This document shows, piece by piece, positions 45,037 to 55,412 of a DNA stretch of 64,000 nucleotides. Each line of letters begins with the position of its first letter. Position 1 is the first letter of the stretch. Source of the DNA: Steinernema hermaphroditum (taxonomy: Eukaryota > Nematoda > Chromadorea > Rhabditida > Steinernematidae); contig CM059621.1 in NCBI GenBank assembly GCA_030435675.1, positions 2,046,001-2,110,000 on the forward strand, read 5' to 3'. The position numbers and the translations under genes were made by a program. The notes under the pieces are model-generated. The model was not told the origin of the DNA. It was given only the letters and a program-made list of their open reading frames with translations, and did not search any database.

Positions 45037-45959
45037 ATAACTGCCTTAACAGCGCAGGTATTTCACATGAAGTCTGTATTTCAATTACATAACAACATCG
45101 CCAAAAAAAATGTCTAACATGCACATGTTGTCGCACCCCAAATCTAGCCACACCAGCCTGAATTCTTCTTGCGCTCGGTGTCGCCACCTTCTGCTACCTA
45201 GTTTCTTCGATAACTCGTCACTCCATCGGGCCCGTGGCCGTCCAAGTGGTCTCTTCACGGGTGGTTGCCATTCCTCTAGTCGACTAGACCATTTTTCCGG
45301 GCTTCCGGTTCGCCATCTTCCAGGCGATGTTCCATTTTCTTCTTCTTGCAGCTTCATCGATGTCCTTCACCTTGGTCACGCCTCGGAGCCACTCGTTCGT
45401 CCTCCAGTCTACCAAACGGACTCCGGCCATTCGCCTCTCCATCCGCGTTGAGCGCTCGCTGACTCAGAACATCGAAATTGGACCGATACACACAGGTGTA
45501 TTTCTGAATTGATAAGTGTGGAAAACCGTAGAACAAAGGAGCAAAACAACACAAAGGACATGCGTAGAATTTGTTGCGTGCAATTCGGAATTCCTGATTG
45601 TGAAAAAAGAATTACGCGGGAAGCTGAAGTCTAATTCGATTAGCATAGTAAGACAGGAAAGTTTCATGCCAACTGCGCCGAAGAAGGAAGAGAAGCAGCA
45701 ACTACGGTGATCTGCGGTTCTTTGTTGTCCATTATGAGATATTTTGCATGGTGAATGAGATTGAGTCAAGAGTAAATGTAAATGTAAATGGTCAGCCAAC
45801 TCATCCGTAAAACCACGCTCCTGATGGCATACATCTGGTGCGGTCGCTGTCGCACCGTTGCGAGAGAATGCAGACAAAAATGTTGAGTGCCTTTGAGTAA
45901 TTCCGATTACGGTACAACCGGACGGATAGTTTATTAATCGTACTGAACCAAGCGGTTGG
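45037..45959. other. Intergenic with LINE 3' fragment
   Basis: Apart from the RTE fragment at 45112-45455 nothing is supported. Confidence 0.4.
45112..45455 (-). mobile_element. RTE-type LINE 3' fragment, copy 1
   Basis: On the minus strand it encodes, with frame shifts, KVKDIDEA, SPEKWSSRLEEWQPPVKRP and LGRPRARWSDEL, ending near WLDLGCDNM. This is the conserved C-terminal tail of RTE-type endonuclease/reverse transcriptases. About 70 percent of the segment is clearly shared with the copy at 63150-63496, and both stop at the same upstream point (near ERRMAGVRL). Confidence 0.75.
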
Positions 45960-46384
45960 CTAACATTGCTCGAAGGACCACTGAGCCCCATAGATGTGCC
46001 CATCGTTGGGATCGGCAAGCTGCGCGAACGCCGTCTGCGAAAGGTCGATATGCTGCGAATCGCAACTGGGGCACTTGTCCTTGACAGGTACAATGATGGT
46101 CTTGCCGTTGTAGCTGACACGGACGCACACGTTCTTACAGACTAAAGAACAAAATGAGCTTTTTAAATTCTTTTCATACGCGGGTCATCGTTCGGATTGG
46201 CGGTGGTCCAGTATTTGTAGCTTATGGCCACCAGATCTTCGGTGCCGGCATTCATCTGCGTGCCGCACGCACCGTATCCAGCGTCGTTGTAGTAAGTAAA
46301 GTCCCCATCTGTGGGCTGTCCAAATGTGAATTCGCCAACGGTAGAGGCGCTGAGAGCGAAAAGAAGAAGTAGAGGATGAAACAT
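45960..46384 (-). CDS. Expansin/RlpA-like double-psi beta-barrel secreted protein
   Basis: Minus-strand exons 46180-46384 and 45960-46141 (TAG), 128 residues. Residues 1-17 are a signal peptide (MFHPLLLLFALSASTVG). The rest is one complete double-psi beta-barrel domain: GDFTYYNDAGYGACGTQ at its start (the G-x-x-T-Y-Y...GACG block), a Cys pair KNVCVRV, SYNGKTIIVPVKDKCPSC (the V.D.CP.C block) and HIDLSQTAFAQLADP (the IDLS..AF..LA block) with a final QWSF. The Asp of KDKCPSC and the Asp of IDLS are the conserved polar residues of expansin and barwin-like folds. The intron is 38 nt in phase 1. No second expansin domain or carbohydrate-binding domain follows. Such proteins loosen plant or fungal walls; in nematodes they are known mainly from plant parasites and are thought to be horizontally acquired. 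Whether this one acts on plant, fungal or bacterial polymers is unknown. Confidence 0.85.
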
Positions 46385-46418
46385 TTGGAGCGGATGATAG
46401 ATCTCTTCGAACCGCTTG

Positions 46419-46426
46419 CTTATATA
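46419..46426 (-). promoter_or_regulatory. TATA box of the expansin-like gene
   Basis: TATATAAG on the minus strand, 35-42 bp before the ATG at 46384. Confidence 0.5.
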
Positions 46427-47410
46427 TGGGTTGTTGACCCAGAATTGGTTGTTGTTTTGGCAATATCCTGGATGTTTGATGTTTGCTGTTATTGTTCGGG
46501 TGTGGAAAAGGGATTATCATTTTCTTCGCTCAGCTAGATATGAATAATGAATGCTGATAAGCTTCGGAATTGGAGCAATCGGTCACAAATTTGGTTCTCA
46601 TATTACCGTTATTTCAATAAATGCGGCTGCGAGCAAATTCGCACGCTCTAGGTATTAAAGCCAAGTAGCGAGCGGTAGGAATGTAGGATTATAGGAACCA
46701 AAATAAATCATGCAAATGGTGTAGTCAATTCGTAAAAAACACGAAAGGCCAAACGGCTTTGTGGATGGGACACCAATAGCCCTTCGAGCAGCAAGATGTG
46801 TGCTGAAATTAGTTCAAAAACAGCAAAGAAACGCAAGGCCTAGCATCCTCAGAAACGTAGTGATAATAGAGCGGTAGGATATCAGCTGTCTGGGTGGCTC
46901 ATTGCGAACATTCTCCGTTTGCAAGCGGTAGGTGACGGGTTCGGTTCCCCTAGGGGTCCTTATTTGGTGTGGGTGTTTTCCCCGTGCTCACGGAAAAACA
47001 CACACAACGGACCCGTCGGTTCTCAGTTAATATGTATCGCTTTTCCCAATAAGCTCTTCAGCTTGACATTTCCTCGGCGTTCCTAGGCCCTGCTTTTATA
47101 TCTGTGATTTGCATAGGTGGAATTACGGCCGACGGAACGGCTGAGCTGAGTATTCTGTTAAGAAAAGTGCTTTTCACAGCGCTGCACGATTGAACCTGAT
47201 TTTAGAGGTAGGAGAATTAGGCGAGTGCAGTTAACGGCTACTTGCGGATTCTAGCAGTAGAAATCTCTGGACGCTTGGTGCAGGGAAATGAAAGGTGGCA
47301 CGTTTTGATGTTGATAGAAACTGGAGCAATTCTGACTTGATGACGTGGCTCTTTAACACGGTGCAAGATCGTACAGCGTTTTCATAACAGTCAACAACAG
47401 TAACGTTTAT
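46427..47410. other. Intergenic with a SINE
   Basis: Holds SINE family 1 copy 1 (46867-46990). No gene seen. Confidence 0.4.
46867..46990 (+). repeat. tRNA-derived SINE family 1, copy 1
   Basis: A-box-like TGGCTCATTGC at 46897-46907 and B box GGTTCGGTTCC at 46938-46948, spaced as in a tRNA. It aligns over about 125 bp with 61112-61240 on the opposite strand (shared GCATTGCGAAC/TCATTGCGAAC and TTCGGTTCCCCTAGGG). Confidence 0.65.
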
Positions 47411-48635
47411 TTATTGGCGATTTCGTGGGCTATTTCTTTCCAGCATTGACTGTATCGGCTGAATGCTGCTTGCGTTGGGTGATTGGAACACTTTCGTCCA
47501 CCAGAACACCTTCTTTCTTAGTTCGGACGAGAAGAATAGGAGGAGATATGGATTGCATCCGCTCAGTAGATCTTGAATTACGTAGCTGTAAGGCATCAAG
47601 TACTAAAACGTCACATTATGAAAATGAAACTTCATTAAACACTAACCCTTTGTTTTGCTAGAAATATCAGCGTGGCAGTGCATCCGTCGGCCGTGAGGAG
47701 TACCGTGTGCAGCAAAACCGATAAAGTTAGCTTCATCTCAACATTGTAAGTTTTTCGGGTCGACGAACTAGCAGCTAAACCGTTATGATAACTGCAAAAG
47801 ATAGACTGCTTTAGAATACTTTTAAGCTTGTGTCTATTGGAAAACAAGGCGAAAATGATGACTCCGTAAAGTAGGCACATGACTATAGCGGCTGCAAGCG
47901 ATAAGTATATACTGTACTGAAGACCACCCTTGTAGATCGATTCACTGGGCATTCTGCAGTGAAGTCCATCATTCTACAAGTGAGATGTCATACTGTTAGG
48001 TCACATGCGTTACCGAATCTTCAGATCTGTAGTCTTCCCAGTACGACGGACTTATTATTTCAAGGACAGCGTTCTGCACGAAGTTTACGGCGGCGGCGAT
48101 CACTATTACAATTAGGGTGTGCTTCTTTGTCCAAACCTTAAAGTACATGTGATGAATAAAGATGTTGAGAAAGCTCCCTTGTGTTAAGAAGAGTACCTGG
48201 CCAACCTATATAAATAGTGGACTTACCGTTTTATGGAAAGATGGCGTCACAACGGCCGTAAAGCGATTAAATCCAATCGCGATTAAATAGTACTTTTGAG
48301 TGCTATTAAAGAAACCGAAGCCCTGCGTACACATCGTCGCCAGAATGCTACGGTGGCCGAAGAGCAAATAGACTTCATCGTTAAGGAAACCGACCGCTGG
48401 GATGCGTTGGAAAACGTATGTCGTCCATATCTGGAGATCACCTTGGGTGGCATAGACGGGAATGTAATCTTACGTTCCCTATGTCCACTATGCCCATGGC
48501 TAGGTTGAGCATATAAAAGGGCGCATGACGTAGGTCCCTGTTCTTCGCGATAATAACAAGGACATAAATATAAATGATGCTCGTAAGTGCGGAGATTGAG
48601 CCGAGTACGATGCCTTCTGGACTGTTGGGTTCCAT
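47411..48635 (-). CDS. Srv/Srg-like chemoreceptor (7TM)
   Basis: Minus-strand exons 48474-48635, 48227-48430, 48014-48136, 47647-47973 and 47411-47602 (TAA) give 335 residues, all junctions in phase 0. ATG at 48635 lies directly after ttgcag, so a trans-splice acceptor is possible. Motifs: PEGIVLGSISALTSIIYIY (TM1), RHAPFYMLNLAMGIVDIGN (TM2), TQGFGFFNSTQKYYLIAIGF with NRFTAV (TM3), KKHTLIVIVIAAAVNFVQN (TM4), GLQYSIYLSLAAAIVMCLLY (TM5), VEMKLTLSVLLHTVLLTAD (TM6) and LLSGCNPYLLLFFSSELRKK (TM7 and tail). The N-P-Y-L-L-L...S..LR ending is shared by Srv and Srg receptors. Introns are 43-90 nt. The exon-2 acceptor is ctccag, an example of the loose 3' sites in this genome. Confidence 0.82.
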
Positions 48636-49084
48636 CTGCAACAGAAAGCATTTGATTAGATCAGTCTGTCGAGAAAAGTCACTTATAAAAAGGGCATCTT
48701 ACCATGTTTATTTAGAGCAAGTACGGCGGTGAGAACATGTGCAAATTAGAAAGGGTGGGCGGTAAAAGAAAATGAGTCTATTGGCATAGGAAGACTACGG
48801 ATTATTTAGGATTACACCCTAAAACCAGACGTTTCACTCTCGTGACTAATTATAGCGCAAGGACATCAGATTTCTTGTGGTCAAAAAGAGCCGAAATTCT
48901 CACGAACATAAGGTTCCCAAGGAAGAAGAAAGCATAAAAATCTTGCTAATTTGTCGAGTGTGCAGATGCAATAAGTCCGCAGTGAAGTAGATTAAAACAG
49001 ACAGATGGCATGGCGTCAAAGACGAGCACTTTTTACGCGGTAAACTCATTAAAAATCAACACAGAAATGAATGTGTGACGCATG

Positions 49085-49390
49085 TTGATTGAGTTAGTTG
49101 TCCACCTAGTGTATCCACTAGGGAAACAGCATTTAAGGGGCAAAATAGGCATACGAGCCAGAATACGCCGAGTCGAGTAGAAAAAGACGACTCGAACTCT
49201 ACTCGACTCAACTCGAAGTGCCAACCCTAGCTGATTGAGTTAGTTGTCCACCTAGTATATGCACTAGGACAACAGCATTTAAGGGGCAAAATAGTGAAAG
49301 CTAGGGTTGGCACTTCGAGTCGAGTAGAGTTCGAGTCGTCTTTTTCTACTCGACTCGGCGTATTCTGGCTCGTATGCCAACTCTAGTCAG
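49085..49390. repeat. Foldback structure with nested direct repeats
   Basis: Arms 49148-49230 and about 49306-49388 are inverted copies (GCATACGAGCCAGAATACGC on one, its complement on the other, with GACTCGAACTCTACTCGACT inside). The 66 bp before the left arm (TGATTGAGTTAGTTG to GGGGCAAAATAG) is repeated directly between the arms. Confidence 0.7.
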
Positions 49391-49844
49391 AACTAAATAT
49401 ACCTAAACCGATTGAGATGGGATGCAGGTGCTTTCAAGAAAAGAACATTCCTTAAAATCCTAACTATTAGTCAAACACTTTTGAGTCTAAGAAGGTCAAA
49501 AGTGCAAGGAGACGAAATACCAGCTATCTTATCTGCTACAAGATGCCTTCAGTAGTCCCAAAGGGTCAACTCATTCATGTTAAAAGTACTAGCTTCAAGG
49601 GCTGATCGAAAACCCGATTTATGCATGTGGGTTGCATATGATGAACGCATTGGTATGCTACGTAAACAACAGTAGTGGGTTTTACTGAGAAACACATGTG
49701 GTCTGAAGAAAGTGAAAAATACTATCGATATAAAGATGTACACGTAAGACAAGAAGAGGCGTCTCTTGAGAATGGCTTAAATTCTCAATGGAAAAGGGCC
49801 GATTTGAAAGAAAACACTCTGCTCACTTTTTGATATTAGTTAAT

Positions 49845-49915
49845 CTAATAATTACCATTAATATTATAATTAATTAATTATCTAATAAGTTAATTTAATA
49901 ATTACCATTGTTACC
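49845..49915 (+). repeat. AT-rich direct repeat
   Basis: GTTAATCTAATAATTACCAT at 49846 recurs as GTTAATTTAATAATTACCAT at 49888, separated by TTAATTAATTAA-like sequence. Confidence 0.6.
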
Positions 49916-50649
49916 AAACGATTGGAGCTGAGCTCGAATTAGAAGCAAGACGCAGCCGTAAGTCTCTTTTTTTACCCCAATTAGTTCAAACTGAAGAGCG
50001 AATGCGCTTCTCTCGAGCATGTGGGTTACGTCCCACAATCTAGCAACGCCCCCATGAACACATCTGGCATTTTTAGACCTCGCGAGTCAGTCAGTGTGAG
50101 ATGATTCTTGAAAGTCACATGTGTTCCGTTTTATCAACCGCGACCGTGCTGAAAGATCAAGAAGTAGTGGGATGAGAGCTGGGTACCTAACTGGAACGTA
50201 TATTCAGTGGCTTTCATTGCGTTCATTCATCTATGATGTTCAAGTAGACCGTAACTTATCTGTGCGTAGATACCATTCGGTAGGCTGTCTTTCACGAAGA
50301 CACTATGCCTGTTTGAGGCGGTAGGCTGTCTATAATGGTCATGTCGACCTATGTGAAGTGAACTGTTCAAATGCACATTGAAATGGTACGGATTTGTCCA
50401 ACACGGTCCAACAATCATTTGGGGCTGATCATTTATGCACGTTTGAGCCTTTGGTCAACAATACATGATTAGGCTTATGCACTGTTCCTCATTTTCCAAC
50501 GGACAAAACTTACAAGGCAACGTTCAAATGGAAGATGCAGGCCGGATGGAAAAGCGATGAATGGGAGTGAATAGAATGTGGGGAATCAAGCTCGCTGTAT
50601 AAACTCGCCGTAAATTAGATTGGTTACGTTAAGTCCACGCGTTCACCAG

Positions 50650-51275
50650 CAGTGATGGGTCTCGCTCGAAATTTCGCCGAGTCTCGGTTTCGGTTTTCGG
50701 TCTCGGTCTCGAAACTTTTCGAGTCTCGATCTCGGTCTCGAAGCCATCGAGACTCGGTCTCGGTCTCGAAAAATTTTACTTTATGACTTGCAAAAAGGAA
50801 TAATTTCAAACAGTTCAAACAAAAAAGGAACAATTTCAAACAAACAATCAACAAATAGTGTCTAAATCGCCTTCTGAATCTTCACTGTCATCCGATTCTT
50901 CTGTGTCCTCTACTTCCCTTGCTTCCAGCTTCCTGCTTGCAATATTCTGACCTTCGAAGACGCTCAAACCTTCAAAGAGCACTCCGACACTCCGATATAG
51001 ATGGCGGTGAAGTGAGCTGGATACTGTTCGTTGTTCTCCACACGAGACCCAATTTCTTCGATCTTCATTCAAAATTTTCGAGACTCTCGGTCTCGATCTC
51101 GAAATTTCCCGAGTCTCGGTCTCGATTCTCGGTCTCGGTCTCGAAACCTTTCGAGTCTCGGTCTCGATTCTCGGTCTCGATCTCGAAACTTTTCGAGTCT
51201 CGATCTCGATCTCGGTCTCGATCTCGAAATCTCGGTCCAAAATCTCGAAATTTCGAGTCTCGAAACCCATCACTG
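50650..51275. mobile_element. hAT-type MITE with satellite-like interior
   Basis: Ends CAGTGATGGGTCTCG and, on the other strand, CAGTGATGGGTTTCGAG. It is flanked by a perfect 8-bp duplication TTCACCAG (50642-50649 and 51276-51283). Both ends are filled with arrays of TCTCGGTCTCGA-type words; on the minus strand they read as RDRDSKSFETETENRD-like repeats, which I take as a by-product. The middle (about 50790-51060) is not repetitive. Confidence 0.85.
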
Positions 51276-52715
51276 TTCACCAGTACGATGCTTCCTGGTG
51301 GTGGCTAAATCAATAAATCCCGTAAGAGCTTCTTGTGAGTTCACAGCTCCATTTCCACAAATCATATGCCATTTCTAGCTCATTTTTTCGTCTCGATTCT
51401 TGATCAAGCCCGACCACGAACGAGTCTACTTTGTAAATATATTTAACATGATCACTTTGACAAGTTTATATCCGTTTGACTCCCGAATCGGGAGGTCCCA
51501 CGCATCTCAGCCCGATCTGCTACTCGCACTTCAGAACACTTCAGAAAGGAAACATGCGAAACAGCAGGGATAGTCTTTTCTTATGTAATCGACGAATTCA
51601 GCAAAGTCAGCTTTTGGTGGTGAAAACGACATCAACATAACCCCGAGTCGGGGCATCCATACGCGTACGTTTGTCACTCGACACAATGGAACTAAAGGAA
51701 TTGAAATCAGATCAAATTAAATAACTTTTTATTTACAACGTTCGTGGTTTGATTTCGCTAAATCTCAATCTGGTTAAACTGCAAAAAAGGCAACAAAAAC
51801 TAAAAAGCTATCGGTCTTTTTTTGTGTGGCGCGCCACGTTTTGTAAACAAAGACGTTCTGCTTCCTGGCAATCTAATGAATTTTCGCTGGCAACTCATTT
51901 GGAATCCAATGGGACCGTCTATTTTACTTAACCTAACGAACCCGCATACCAACTTGGAAGACAACGCGGCTATAAAAAGCGACGAAAAACAAAATACGTA
52001 ATCAAGAAAGAAACTGAATAATGCATGAGCAAGCTGTGATTAGGAGGAAAAGACGTTCGTAAACAAGTGTCTATTTATAAGTTGCGCTTATTTGATAGAT
52101 AGCGAAACATATCGGATCGTGATCTAGCCTTAAATGAAATGATGACAGCCTCTCCTACGAGACAACAATCACATCAAAAGCCATTGGTGGTGACTACTGC
52201 AACTAAAGATGTCAGATTTAACGAGTTAATCAAGCGGACAGCCCGTAATCGAGCGTAGGTAAAAAACGGCTGCAGCAGGTGGAATCGGCAGAGTTCGCCG
52301 AAACCGATACGATGACGGCAGCGATGCGGGAGGAAATTGACGGTCTCTAATGATCACGTCTAACTCTGTTTATTATTCCCCCAGGTTTAATCCAAGTTCG
52401 ACTATGAAAGTAGCGCACTCTGATATACCCTTAAATGAGATCGAGGAGTATAATTTCAACAGTCGCGGATCTTGATTACTGACAAATTGGCTGTTTCCCG
52501 CCGCCAAAACAAGCTCTCATCCAGACAGAAGAACCGATCTCGACAACAAACGTTGTGGACCACCAGAACGACCCAACAATGAAAGCTATACGACAATGAT
52601 ACAACAACATTTTATACGAAATGAGGATCTCTCGGGGTATTAAGGGTACCGGGCACTATTGAACAAAAAAACAAACAAAAGCGGCGATCCACGTCCTGAG
52701 GATCAGTTAGGCTGC
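51276..52715. other. Intergenic, no gene seen
   Basis: Downstream of eIF4A. No frame or motif with support. Confidence 0.45.
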
Positions 52716-54031
52716 TCAGAGCAGGTCAGCGATGTCCTCGGGCATCTCCTCGATCTGCGTCGTGTAGAACGTCTCGATGTCGCGCATGACACGGAGGTCG
52801 TTGTTGGTGACGAAGTTGATAGCGACACCCTTACGACCGAAACGACCCGAGCGACCAATGCTAAACGAAGAACTTAGGAGCAAGCCTCAGGACTGCGACT
52901 CACCGGTGAATGTAGTTCTCGCGCTTGACGGGAAGATCGTAGTTGATGACGAGGGAGACCTGCTGGACGTCGATACCGCGGGCCAGCAGATCGGTGGAGA
53001 TCAGAACGCGGGATGAGCCGGAGCGGAACTCGCGCATGATGACGTCACGCTCGCTTTGCTCCATTTCTCCGTGCTGAATGACGGGATTAGAGCTGTCGGA
53101 TGACCGGGAGACTCACCATGCAGGAGACGGTGAACTGGTTGGCAACGAGCTTGTTGGTCAGCTCTTCGACCTTTCTGCGAGTGTTGCAGAAGATGACGGC
53201 TTGCGTGATGTTCACGGTCTCGTAGAGGTCGACAAGGGTGTCGAACTTGTACTGCTGAAATGAACAGCAGTTAGTCAAAGCTTATAACGGATGTCACACC
53301 TCGTGCTCAAGCAGGATGAAGAACTGACGGATACCTTCGAGGGTCAGTTCTTCCTTCTTGACAAGGATCTTGATGGGGTTCTGCATGAAGCGGCTAGTTA
53401 CGTCGAGCACCTCGGTGGGCATGGTAGCCGAGAGGAGGACGACCTGGACGTCCTGCGGGAGACTCTTGAACGTGTCGTAGATCTGCTCCTTGAAACCGCG
53501 CGAGAGCATCTCATCGGCCTCGTCGAGCACGAACATCTTGATGTTCTCCGTCTGCAGAGCCTGACGCTTGATCATGTCGTTGACGCGGCCGGGAGTGCCG
53601 ACGACCACTTGCACGCCATCCTCTAGCTTCCGCTGGTCGTCGCGCACGTTGGTGCCACCGATACAGGCATGCACTTTGACGTTCATGAAGTCGCCAAGGG
53701 CGCACATGACGATCTGGATCTGCTGAGCCAACTCGCGGGTTGGCGCCATAACAAGGGCCTGCACGCACGGGCTTTTCTCGTCGATACGCTGCAGGACGGA
53801 GACGGAGAAGGTGGCCGTCTTACCGGTTCCGGACTGCGCCTGGGCAATCACATCGCTGGTGCCGCAGCAGGGCACGATGGCTCGTTGCTGGATGGCCGAC
53901 GGCTTCTCAAAACCGAAAGCGTAGATGCCGCGGAGGAGCGTTTCCTTGAGCCCCATCTCGTCGAAGGTCTCGACGACGGACTCGTAGTTGCCTTCGATAA
54001 CGCCATCAACAGGGCACGGTGCAGAACTCAT
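52716..54031 (-). CDS. eIF4A, DEAD-box translation initiation RNA helicase
   Basis: Minus-strand exons 53300-54031, 53117-53254, 52904-53073 and 52716-52860 (TGA), 394 residues, close to the family's usual 400. ATG at 54031 ([10 protein letters not shown]) precedes the conserved Q-motif region [13 protein letters not shown]. Helicase motifs in order: AQSGTGKT (I), PTRELA (Ia), GG and TPGR (Ib), DEAD in LDEADEM (II), SAT (III), then [30 protein letters not shown] (V) and [11 protein letters not shown] (VI). The C-terminus [15 protein letters not shown] matches metazoan eIF4A, which ends EEMPMNVADLI. ATP-dependent unwinding of mRNA 5' leaders in the eIF4F complex, cytoplasmic. Orthologue of C. 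elegans inf-1. Codon use is strongly biased to C-ending codons, as expected of a highly expressed gene. The next ATG upstream belongs to 5' untranslated sequence. Confidence 0.96.
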
Positions 54032-55386
54032 TCTGGAATGACGTACATGATTAGCAGAGCGATCAAAGCACATAATAAAGATTGGAAAGTACGCATAAAC
54101 CAATTTCACAACATACAGAAGCAAAACGAGATTTCTTCGAAAGCAAAACGACACAAACCAAGAAAGCACAGAATTCGCAAATCGACCGACAAGCACCTTT
54201 CAGCGAAAACAAATGCCACGATTCTGCAAAACACACCCGCGACAGTGAAGTTTCCAGCCTATCAGCACGCTAGGGCTGGTAGACGGTAGATGTCGTGCTG
54301 GGAGTTCAATGTTTGATTTGCAGGAAATGTCTGATATTCGAAGAGCGCATGTGTGGTCTAAATGATCTCCACTCTAGACGAACTGTTTCCGTGCCTTTTT
54401 GCTGCTGTTTGCGTGGAAGGTTCCAATCAATTGGCAATTGGTGAATTGGCAACCTACTGGACTGTCGGACGCCATTTGGAATCATACACACACGAAGCTA
54501 AGCACTTCATATTCGTCTTCGTTATTTTTAGATAAGTTTTCGTTTTTTGAACGTTTCTTCGTTCGCTCATTTATGTGTTTAGGACCGGCGAGGAGGAAGG
54601 AGAGGCAGAGAAGTCGATCAGAAGTGACTGTGGCCAGGAGAAGCTTAAAAAGATCGGACTGCTAACGTATGAAACGTAGGATCTCAGCAAACTCGAGAAT
54701 GGAGTGATGAAGTCGACCGACAAGAAACCAAATAACATGTGGTTGTTCGTCACTGTGTTCCTGTTCTTGCTGGGCGAGCCTTGCTGTTTTTGTTGTTATC
54801 CCCGTTTTTTCTACGCTGTTCTTGTTGAATGATTTTGGTTGACGCAGATGCGTAATCTTCGGAGTCTTGGCAACGTCGCCATCTGTGGATAAGTTCAGAA
54901 ACAGTAGAAGATATGCTTTTGAAATGCAGGGGCAAAATACTTGCCATAATATGACCGAATCTCTTAACCCGTTACTGTTGACATCGCTGTGTTCAAAATG
55001 GCCTGAATTACAGGGTTAATCTCCGCCATGTACTGAAAAGAGCGAGAGTCCGCATCACATCATTTATGCTAACAGTTCTGCATTAAAATCTACTCGAAAA
55101 ACCACACGAAGTAAACCGTCAATTACCGTACGCTTTGGACACCATCGTTTTACGTAAGATACATTCTCTGTGTTTTGTTTTTTCGATTCGTCTCGTCCAT
55201 TAAGCTAACATACAGAACACTTCATATTTATATTTCCCAGAAAACGAGTGTATTTCTGGGTCTTCCGTTTTCGGAACGGAGTGGGCTTCCACGTGACGCA
55301 ATTGCGCGAAGTTAGTTGAAAACGGAAACGTGTCGCTTCCAGGAATCCCTTCGAGTCCAAGGGCGAATGTCACGTCAAGTCGCTTC
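54032..55386. other. Intergenic, no gene seen
   Basis: Divergent space between eIF4A and the lipase; should hold the eIF4A promoter. A basic frame near 54540-54665 has no support. Confidence 0.4.
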
Positions 55387-55394
55387 TATATAAG
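55387..55394 (+). promoter_or_regulatory. TATA box of the lipase gene
   Basis: TATATAAG only 18-25 bp before the ATG at 55413, which implies an extremely short leader. Confidence 0.45.
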
Positions 55395-55412
55395 CAGACG
55401 ACCGACGGCGCG

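Larger units (their letters stand above)
48636..50649. other. Intergenic, repeats only
   Basis: Foldback at 49085-49390 and an AT-rich patch at 49845-49915. No gene seen. Confidence 0.4.

Noticed and set aside
50848..51280. Arg/Asp-rich protein (RDRDRDS repeats)
   Set aside because: The frame is produced by the TCTCGG satellite inside a hAT MITE with clear ends and target duplication.
53669..54289. Plus-strand frame of 206 codons opposite eIF4A
   Set aside because: Shadow of the strongly codon-biased eIF4A exon.
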